From positions 1 to 24,791 of the forward strand of contig JBQTJN010000050.1 in the NCBI GenBank assembly GCA_052387095.1: 24,791 bases of DNA, in the 5' to 3' direction. The notes under the pieces were generated by a model. The model saw nothing but the letters and a program-made list of their open reading frames with translations. It made no database searches and had not been told where the DNA came from. Each line of letters begins with the position of its first letter. Position 1 is the stretch's first letter. This document shows, piece by piece, positions 16,302 through 24,791 of this stretch. Source of the DNA: JBQTJN01 sp052387095 (GTDB lineage Bacteria; Pseudomonadota; Alphaproteobacteria; Micavibrionales; Micavibrionaceae). The translations under genes were made by a program, and so were the position numbers.

Positions 16302-17263
16302 TATTCCGCGGCCCGGGATTCCTGCGGGCTTTCGGCCAGGGCAAGGAAGCGGTCGGCTTCCAAAGCGGCCATGCAGCCCATGCCGGCGGCGGTGACGGCC
16401 TGGCGGTAGACGTGATCGGCAACATCGCCTGCGGCAAACACGCCGGGAATCGAGGTTGCGGTCGAATGCGAAGCGACAAAGATATAACCGTTCTCATCCA
16501 TCCTGATCTTGTCCTTGAAAAGTTCGGTGGCGGGATCGTGGCCGATGGCGACGAACAGGCCGTCGGCTTTAAGTTCACTTTGCTTTCCGGTTTTGACATT
16601 TTTGAGTTTAAGACCGGTCATACCCATATCATTGCCGACAACTTCCTCGATGACATGATCCCACATGAATTCGATTTTCGAATTTTGCTTCATGCGCTCC
16701 TGTAAAATCTTTTCCGCGCGCATGGAATCGCGGCGGTGGATGAGCGTCACCTTGGGGCAGAAATTGGTGAGAAAAATCGCTTCCTCGGCCGCCGTGTTGC
16801 CGCCGCCGACAATGGCGACTTCCTTGCCCCTGAAGAAAAATCCGTCGCAGGTCGCGCAGGCGGATACGCCGCGGCCTGCGAATGTGGCTTCCGAAGGCAG
16901 GCCGAGCCAGCGGGCCTTGGCGCCGGTGGCGATGATCAGCGTGTCGCCGGTATAGATTGTGCCGTTATCGCTGGTGGCCCTAAAGGGACGGGTGCCCAAA
17001 TCGACCTCCTTGATATAATCGCCGATGATTTTTGTGCCGACATGTTCGGCCTGTGCTTTCATCTGTTCCATCAGCCACGGGCCCTGGATCATGTCGGCGA
17101 AACCGGGATAATTCTCGACATCCGTCGTGATCATGAGCTGGCCGCCGGGTTCATAGCCGGAAACGAGTATGGGTTTGAGATTGGCGCGGGCGGCGTAGAT
17201 CGCCGCGGTGTAGCCGGCCGGTCCGGAGCCGATGATGAGGACCTTGCTGTGATTATCTGTCAT
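16301..17263 (-). CDS. trxB: thioredoxin reductase
   Basis: TrxB is a cytoplasmic FAD enzyme that uses NADPH to reduce thioredoxin. The 320-residue length is normal. FAD binding is shown by GSGPAG at 12-17, the redox-active disulfide by CATC at 136-139, NADPH binding by VGGGNTAAEEA at 152-162, and the second FAD contact by GVFAAGDVAD near residue 280. The ATG lacks a good ribosome-binding site. The start lies 30 bp after the stop of the ELM1-family gene, so the order on the transcript is ELM1-like, trxB, lysR. The C-terminal tail (about 312-320) is a short Glu/Ala-rich extension. Confidence 0.97.
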   Translation of the reverse strand: MTDNHSKVLIIGSGPAGYTAAIYAARANLKPILVSGYEPGGQLMITTDVENYPGFADMIQGPWLMEQMKAQAEHVGTKIIGDYIKEVDLGTRPFRATSDNGTIYTGDTLIIATGAKARWLGLPSEATFAGRGVSACATCDGFFFRGKEVAIVGGGNTAAEEAIFLTNFCPKVTLIHRRDSMRAEKILQERMKQNSKIEFMWDHVIEEVVGNDMGMTGLKLKNVKTGKQSELKADGLFVAIGHDPATELFKDKIRMDENGYIFVASHSTATSIPGVFAAGDVADHVYRQAVTAAGMGCMAALEADRFLALAESPQESRAAE

Positions 17264-17293
17264 GGGCTTAAAATATGGAGTTTCGCCAAAGAT

Positions 17294-18235
17294 TCAATCC
17301 CGTTTTGCGAGGCGCTGACGTATTTTCCCGGCGATTTTGGCGGCATCGCGTAGGGGTTCATAGGTCCAGTCTTCCAATTTTCCTGCGAAAATGCGTACGA
17401 TTCCCTTTGTTTTGAGGTTTTCGACAAAATTAAGAAGGCGAGTAGCGCCGCCAGCGAGGGGCAGGACATAGACCGGTTTGCCGGTCGTTGCGGCCTCGGA
17501 GATCATGGAGACGCTGTCGGCGGTGACAAGGATATAATCCGCCCAGGCGAGATAGGCGAAGTAGGGGTTTTCGCCGCTGCCGTCCCAGAAATACGAATTC
17601 TTTCCTGCGAAGGCCTGTTTCAGGAGAGCGATATTTTCATCGCCGGTGCGGCGTGAGGCTGTGACCATGAAGCCGGCATCGAGTTTTTCGAGATCTTTAA
17701 TGAGGTTTTCGACCATGGGTTTTTCCAGCGTATAGGCTTTGCTGTTGCCGCCGAATAACACTGCAATACGCGGACTTTTTAATTGTCCAAACTGCGGGAA
17801 TTTTTCTTTCGCCTTTCCAAGTTTTTCAGGAGAGATGCGGTTGGGTGCTGCCGTCGTTACGATCACATTATCTCCGCGCGCCGAATCATGTTCCGGCACA
17901 GCGACGAGATCGAAATTCTTTGCTGAAATGCGGGGGTCCTGAATCTGCACGATGAAGGTTTTGCCGCCGCTCATTTTTTTGATGTAGCGTGAAGCGGCGA
18001 TGGATTTCCGGCCGCTGGCGAGCAGGAGATCCGGCCATGGCCCATGCAGCGCCGGTAAAAAACTCCAGTCCTGCTCAAATGCAAGATAGGGAGATAATGT
18101 TTTCCACGGCTGGCGCAAAGCCATGCGCTTAACCTCAGGTTGCACGCCCAGTGCTTCAGCCACGCCCAGACACTGATTTTCAGTGCCCGCCAGCCCTTCG
18201 GTGATAACCCATGTTCTAATATGCTGATTTATCAT
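17294..18235 (-). CDS. ELM1-family protein (DUF1022)
   Basis: The 313-residue protein matches the bacterial relatives of the plant mitochondrial fission factor ELM1. Visible blocks are WVITEGLAGTENQCLGVAEALG at the N-terminus, LLASGRKSIAASRYIKK, IVQIQDPR, VLFGGNSKAY, and ADYILVTADSVSMISEAATTGKPVYVLPL. The last block resembles glycosyltransferase GT-B folds, and the family may be distant glycosyltransferases, but no reaction is established. There is no signal peptide. It is first in the minus-strand run leading to trxB and lysR, and is divergent from the lrp gene. No ribosome-binding site is evident. Confidence 0.85.
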   Translation of the reverse strand: MINQHIRTWVITEGLAGTENQCLGVAEALGVQPEVKRMALRQPWKTLSPYLAFEQDWSFLPALHGPWPDLLLASGRKSIAASRYIKKMSGGKTFIVQIQDPRISAKNFDLVAVPEHDSARGDNVIVTTAAPNRISPEKLGKAKEKFPQFGQLKSPRIAVLFGGNSKAYTLEKPMVENLIKDLEKLDAGFMVTASRRTGDENIALLKQAFAGKNSYFWDGSGENPYFAYLAWADYILVTADSVSMISEAATTGKPVYVLPLAGGATRLLNFVENLKTKGIVRIFAGKLEDWTYEPLRDAAKIAGKIRQRLAKRD

Positions 18236-18282
18236 TAAAAAATATATATTTAGACGACTCGTAATTTTCTTTCACAAAAGGC

Positions 18283-18311
18283 TTGCATCCATCCTCACGC
18301 AACTTTATACC
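18283..18311 (+). promoter_or_regulatory. candidate promoter of the Lrp-family gene
   Basis: TTGCAT (18283-18288) and TATACC (18306-18311) are separated by exactly 17 bp. The start of transcription would fall near 18318, about 43 bases before the ATG. The rest of the 125-bp gap is AT-rich. Confidence 0.45.
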
Positions 18312-18360
18312 AAAGCCAAGTCCAAATGTGTGACAAAAATTTTACCTAAGTGATACATAA

Positions 18361-18834
18361 ATGCGCCGCGCCAAGTTAGACAAAATCGACAAAAAAATTC
18401 TAAAAGACCTTCAGGCCGATGGCCGCATCACGAATGTTGAGCTGGCCCGTAATGTCGGGATATCCGCGCCGCCCTGTCTGCGCCGTGTCCGCACTCTGGA
18501 AGAGTCCGGATATATCAAGAGCTACCACGCCAAAATCTCTCCTGTATCGCTCGGCTATAACGTGACTGTATTTGCGCAGGTAAAGCTGATCAGTCAGGCC
18601 GAGGCGGATCTCCGCAAGTTCGAGCAGGCTATTGTTTTATGGCCGCTGGTGCGCGAGTGTCACCTGATGACGGGGGATTTCGATTACCTGCTCAAGGTCG
18701 TGGCGAAGGACTGGGACAGCTACCAGCGCTTCATGACGGACGAGCTTACAAAAACGCCGCTGATCAACTCGATCAAATCATCGCTCACGATTCGTCCTGT
18801 TAAAGACGAGCCCGGCGTGCCGATCGACGATTAG
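18361..18834 (+). CDS. Lrp/AsnC-family transcriptional regulator
   Basis: This encodes 157 residues. The N-terminal helix-turn-helix is clear (about 5-55: LDKIDKKILKDLQADGRI, then ELARNVGISAPPCLRRVRTLE). The C-terminal RAM domain (about 70-150), which binds amino acids and forms the oligomer, includes the MTGDFDYLLKV block. Members respond to leucine or other amino acids and act on amino-acid metabolism genes; the ligand here is unknown. It is on the plus strand between greA and the ELM1-family gene, alone in its transcription unit, with a palindromic repeat just after the stop. It has no strong ribosome-binding site. Confidence 0.95.
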   Translation: MRRAKLDKIDKKILKDLQADGRITNVELARNVGISAPPCLRRVRTLEESGYIKSYHAKISPVSLGYNVTVFAQVKLISQAEADLRKFEQAIVLWPLVRECHLMTGDFDYLLKVVAKDWDSYQRFMTDELTKTPLINSIKSSLTIRPVKDEPGVPIDD

Positions 18835-18844
18835 TTTTTATCAT

Positions 18845-18937
18845 CGTCATTGCGAGGAGGCGAAGCCGACGCGGCAATCCAGAATGGTTATTGTGGCCTC
18901 GGGATCACCACGCTCATGCTATTCGCTCGCGATGACG
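18845..18937. repeat. dispersed palindromic repeat, family A, copy 3
   Basis: The arms CGTCATTGCGAGGAGGCG and CGCTCGCGATGACG pair imperfectly, with inner GGCAATCCAGA and TCGGGATCACC. Copies at 328-427 and 2219-2310 share the TTATTGTG loop and arms. The last base lies one base from the greA stop codon (18939), so it fills the whole gap between the convergent lrp and greA stops. Confidence 0.85.
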
Positions 18938-18938
18938 G

Positions 18939-19415
18939 TCAGGAATAATTGACCTTTAGAATTTCGTATTTCCTGATGCCCTTGGGCGTGCGCACTTCGA
19001 CCGTGTCGCCGACCGATTTACCGATCAGCGCGCGCGCAACCGGTGCCGTGATGGAAATCCGGCCCTTATCGGTGTTGGCCTCGTATTCCCCGACAATCAT
19101 ATAAGTTTCCGAAGCGTCACTATCTTCATCGGCAATGACGACTGTGGCACCGAATTTGACCGATGTGTGACCGTCGAAGGTGGCCGGATCGATGATCTGC
19201 GCCTTGCTTATGACGGATTCCAGTTCCATGATGCGGCCTTCAATGAAACTCTGCTGCTCCTTGGCGGCGTGATATTCAGCGTTTTCCTTGAGGTCCCCAT
19301 GCCCGCGCGCGACCGAGATCGCCTCGATAATATTCGGGCGCTGGGCGGATTTCAGGTTTTTCAGCTCGGCTTCAAGCGATACGAAGCCTTCTTTTGTCAT
19401 GGGGATTTTTTCCAT
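18939..19415 (-). CDS. greA: transcription elongation factor GreA
   Basis: GreA rescues backtracked RNA polymerase by stimulating cleavage of the nascent RNA in the active site. The 158 residues are full length. The N-terminal coiled coil (about 1-75) carries the conserved acidic tip GDLKENAEYHAAKEQQ, where the Asp and Glu bind Mg. The C-terminal domain (about 80-158) ends in the family block ARALIGKSVGDTVEVRTPKG. The start is supported by AGGACGAG ahead of the ATG. A hairpin with a T-rich tail lies 18 to 48 bp upstream, between it and carB, so expression may depend on read-through or on a promoter very close to the start. Confidence 0.97.
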   Translation of the reverse strand: MEKIPMTKEGFVSLEAELKNLKSAQRPNIIEAISVARGHGDLKENAEYHAAKEQQSFIEGRIMELESVISKAQIIDPATFDGHTSVKFGATVVIADEDSDASETYMIVGEYEANTDKGRISITAPVARALIGKSVGDTVEVRTPKGIRKYEILKVNYS

Positions 19416-19432
19416 GAATCTCGTCCTTTTCT

Positions 19433-19463
19433 AAAAAACAAACCCGCCTGCAGGCGAGGCGGG
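19433..19463 (-). terminator. intrinsic terminator or attenuator between carB and greA
   Basis: On the minus strand CCCGCCT (19463-19457) pairs with AGGCGGG (19449-19443) around a 7-base loop, followed by TTTGTTTTTT (19442-19433). It would end the carB transcript. Because the greA ribosome-binding site begins only about 5 bases further on, it could also act as an attenuator in the greA leader. Confidence 0.75.
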
Positions 19464-19502
19464 ATTTGTCTGAGCGTAGCGCCAAGGGCGTTTTTCGTCA
19501 AG

Positions 19503-22832
<3,330 letters not shown>

Positions 22833-22904
22833 GTTTTCGGGCCTTCTGGCTAAAAGTACTTATGTGGTCCGAAAACGATTGAGTAGATTAAAAGGGCTAT
22901 GAAA

Positions 22905-23927
22905 TCAAGCGGAATGATCAGGTTCGCGGGTTTCTACAACGTTTTTGTGCGTAACGCCCCGCATATTAAATTTGTCCAAACGCCCTGTAAATTGGCGAAG
23001 AGTGAGTCCGAGGCATTGAGCGGCCTCTCTATGACTTTTTGTAGTTTCGATGGCATAAAACATGGCCGCCCTTTCAAAAGTGTCAGGTATGTTGCTAATA
23101 CCTCTGTTAGCAACAATAAATTGTTCAACAAGATCTTTTGCGTGTATGGGTGTTTTTTCGTGTATGCGCAGATGCAACGGCTCAATAATATTACCTTTAC
23201 CGCTGAGGACGAAAGCAACCTCAAGTTTTCTTTTTAGTTCCCTGATATTGCCGGGGAAATCATACGATTCTAAAGCACTGATGGCTTTGAAGCTTAGGGT
23301 TTTTTCAGTTCCTTTTTTACTGGAAATGCCAGCCAGAAGTTCAGTTGCAAGCTTTCTAATTTGGCGCGGCTGCTCTCTCAATGGCTCCAGTTCTATTTCA
23401 AAGGTGTTCAGGCGGTAATATAAATCTTCGCGGAATGTACCGTTTTTAACGGCTTCCTGAATGTTTTTATTAGTCGCGCCCAGAATGCGGACATCGGCGT
23501 TTACGCGCGCGTTGCTACCAACAGGATAGAAACTTTTGCTTTCAATGAAATCGAGAAGTTTCAGTTGAATTTCCAAAGGAGTTTCAGCGACTTCATCGAG
23601 CAGCAATGTTCCACCCTCGGCTTTTCTGATCAAGCCGGGGTTGTCGTGTGAAGCGCCGGTGAAAGCCCCTTTTGTGTGACCGAATAATCTGGATTCTATC
23701 AGATCTGCGGGAATGGCATTGCAGCACACATTTACGAAATGTGACTTAGCGCGCGGCGAGTTTTTATGAATGAATTCGGCGGCCCTTGTTTTGCCGGTGC
23801 CGGTTTCGCCGGTGATCAGAATTCCCAGATCGGGATCGCGCATAACAAGATCAAGAAACTCCGGCTCCCCTTTCAGGAGGGGGAAATCTTGTGTGAGGCT
23901 CGATGTTAGGGCAACGGCTTGGGACAT
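22905..23927 (-). CDS. sigma-54-type AAA+ activator without a sensor domain
   Basis: This encodes 340 residues, made up almost only of the central AAA+ domain and a C-terminal Fis-type helix-turn-helix. Motifs are complete: GETGTGKT (40-47), the sigma-54-contacting GAFTGA loop (87-92), Walker B LLLDEV (108-113), FREDLYYRL (165-173) and PGNIREL (225-231). The C-terminal SHREAAQCLGLTLRQFTGRL (about 298-317) is the DNA-binding helix. No receiver, GAF or PAS domain precedes it, as in PspF, so activity would be set by a partner protein or by its own amount. It lies between carA and carB, is AT-richer than both, and has its own candidate promoter, all of which suggest later insertion. Its targets are unknown. 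Confidence 0.93.
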   Translation of the reverse strand: MSQAVALTSSLTQDFPLLKGEPEFLDLVMRDPDLGILITGETGTGKTRAAEFIHKNSPRAKSHFVNVCCNAIPADLIESRLFGHTKGAFTGASHDNPGLIRKAEGGTLLLDEVAETPLEIQLKLLDFIESKSFYPVGSNARVNADVRILGATNKNIQEAVKNGTFREDLYYRLNTFEIELEPLREQPRQIRKLATELLAGISSKKGTEKTLSFKAISALESYDFPGNIRELKRKLEVAFVLSGKGNIIEPLHLRIHEKTPIHAKDLVEQFIVANRGISNIPDTFERAAMFYAIETTKSHREAAQCLGLTLRQFTGRLDKFNMRGVTHKNVVETREPDHSA

Positions 23928-23968
23928 ACGCAGTAACTTCCCGTAATTTATTCTAATATTTCCTCAAT

Positions 23969-23997
23969 TATTAATATGAAATTTCATAATTTGTCAA
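23969..23997 (-). promoter_or_regulatory. candidate promoter with a palindrome in the spacer
   Basis: On the minus strand TTGACA (23997-23992) and TTAATA (23974-23969) are 17 bp apart. The spacer contains the perfect 14-bp palindrome TATGAAATTTCATA (23975-23988), exactly where a repressor would block polymerase. Transcription would start about 35 bases before the activator ATG at 23927. Both boxes suit sigma-70 rather than sigma-54. Confidence 0.55.
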
Positions 23998-24054
23998 AGA
24001 ATATATGAAAAGTTGTGCATATAGGCGGTTGATTAAAATTATAATACAATTAGA

Positions 24055-24071
24055 GATAGAAAATTTCTATC
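24055..24071. repeat. AT-rich perfect palindrome downstream of carA
   Basis: GATAGAAA and TTTCTATC are perfect complements around a single A (17 bp). It lies 25 bp past the carA stop, about 58 bp upstream of the -35 box of the activator gene. It could be a weak carA transcript end or a protein-binding site; there is no long T-run for an ordinary terminator. Confidence 0.5.
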
Positions 24072-24095
24072 ATGGGTTAAAAACAAGCCCCATAT

Positions 24096-24791
24096 TCAGG
24101 TACCTGTCCGGCTGTCTTTTATGATGTCTATGAACCTGTTGAACAGGTAATGGGTGTCCTGTGGGCCGGGCGAGGCTTCCGGGTGATATTGCACCGAGAA
24201 AGCCGGCTTATCTTTTACACGAATGCCCTCGTTGGAGCCGTCGAACAGGCTCACGTGTGTGACCTCGACGTTTGCGGGCAGGGTGCTCGTCAGAACCTCG
24301 AACCCGTGGTTCTGCGATGTGATTTCAACTTTGCCTGTCGTCAGATCTTTCACAGGCTGGTTGGCACCGCGGTGCCCGAGATGCATCGTGCCGGTTTTTG
24401 CGCCAAGCGCGAGGCCGAGCAACTGGTGGCCAAGGCAGATGCCGAAGATCGGCATGTTCCTGCTGAGCAATTCTTTAATCACAGGCACGGCATAAACGCC
24501 GGTCGCACCGGGATCGCCAGGGCCGTTCGAGAGGAACACGCCATCCGGCTTATGTGCCATGATATCTTCAGAAGTTGCATTGGCGGGCACGACGGTGACA
24601 TCGCAACCGGCGCTGACTAGACATCTGAGAATATTTCTTTTTGCGCCGTAATCTACAGCTACCACATGAAGCCGCCCCTCACCCCGAATGCCTTCGGCAT
24701 TCTTCCCTCTCCCGGGGGGAGAGGGTGATCGAGCGTTAGCGAGATCGGGTGAGGGGTTCCAAAGACCTTCATTCCATTTGTAGGTTTGCGT
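24096..24791 (-). CDS. carA: carbamoyl-phosphate synthase small subunit, partial, with in-frame repeat
   Basis: CarA hydrolyses glutamine and passes ammonia to CarB. The visible part is the last 231 residues; the N-terminus is beyond the right edge. The class I glutaminase domain is complete: AVDYGAKRNILRCL, GVFLSNGPGDP, the nucleophile Cys in GICLGHQLLG, and the His-Glu pair in VQYHPEASPGPQD. Just before it the frame stays open through a palindromic repeat (24675-24756) and into family sequence again (TYKWNEGLW) at the window end. The repeat thus replaces or lengthens the linker between the N-terminal domain and the glutaminase, giving about 30 residues where E. coli has about 17. A GTG at 24665 could be misread as the start of a truncated gene. 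Confidence 0.93.
   Translation of the reverse strand, partial: TQTYKWNEGLWNPSPDLANARSPSPPGRGKNAEGIRGEGRLHVVAVDYGAKRNILRCLVSAGCDVTVVPANATSEDIMAHKPDGVFLSNGPGDPGATGVYAVPVIKELLSRNMPIFGICLGHQLLGLALGAKTGTMHLGHRGANQPVKDLTTGKVEITSQNHGFEVLTSTLPANVEVTHVSLFDGSNEGIRVKDKPAFSVQYHPEASPGPQDTHYLFNRFIDIIKDSRTGT
24675..24756. repeat. palindromic repeat, family C, inserted in frame in carA
   Basis: The outer arms CCCCTCACCC (24675-24684) and GGGTGAGGGG (24747-24756) are perfect complements. Inside are GAATGCC/GGCATTC (24686-24702, 3-base loop) and CCCTCTCCC/GGGAGAGGG (24705-24725, 3-base loop). The 82-bp unit resembles elements scattered in many proteobacteria, normally between genes. Here, read on the minus strand, it is free of stops in the carA frame and codes for a Pro/Gly/Arg/Ser-rich segment. 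Confidence 0.85.

Noticed and set aside
24663..24665. GTG as the start of carA
   Set aside because: The frame continues upstream without a stop into CarA family sequence, and starting here would remove the whole N-terminal domain.
24675..24756. CRISPR repeat or phage attachment site
   Set aside because: It is a single copy with nested hairpins, with no spacers, direct repeats or integrase gene nearby.

Overview
The window looks like chromosomal DNA of an alphaproteobacterium. The reasons are protein character and gene order: recG, sdhE and mfd lie close together, and carA/carB, greA, an Lrp-type regulator, trxB and a trxB-linked LysR gene follow each other, which is a familiar alphaproteobacterial neighbourhood. 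A class I-beta aspartate/prephenate-type aminotransferase and an ELM1-family protein fit the same group. The lineage below class cannot be fixed by reading alone. There is no phage, plasmid, transposase or CRISPR signal. Most of the window is housekeeping DNA cut by short palindromic repeats.

Layout. Positions 1-440 hold no credible gene but have several hairpins and a dispersed palindromic repeat. Then come a small secreted protein (-), coaD (+), tRNA-Lys(UUU) and cysE (+), a second repeat copy, and recG (-). Divergent from recG is a YafK-type L,D-transpeptidase lipoprotein overlapping sdhE. A btaB-btaA pair (-) for betaine-lipid synthesis sits between sdhE and mfd (+). Next are a small unknown gene with a repeated operator-like motif, an unknown 135-residue gene coupled to an AmgK-like sugar kinase, a flippase-like membrane protein, and the aminotransferase. 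The right third is mostly on the minus strand: lysR, trxB, the ELM1-family gene, (lrp on plus), greA, carB, a sigma-54-type activator without a sensor domain, and carA running off the right edge.

How the genes work together. recG and mfd serve replication-fork and transcription-coupled repair. carA/carB make carbamoyl phosphate for pyrimidines and arginine. coaD and cysE feed CoA and cysteine synthesis. btaA/btaB make a phosphorus-free membrane lipid. The transpeptidase-like lipoprotein, the AmgK-like kinase and the flippase-like protein are envelope genes.

Most notable points: (1) an 82-bp palindromic repeat lies in frame inside carA, at the linker between its two domains, adding residues without a stop; (2) a second type of palindromic element supplies the last codons and stop of sdhE; (3) a lone sigma-54-type activator gene separates carA from carB, and its candidate promoter has a perfect 14-bp palindrome filling most of the -35/-10 spacer; (4) a small unknown gene has two identical 9-bp repeats over its -10 and start region; (5) a terminator-like hairpin sits just ahead of the greA ribosome-binding site.
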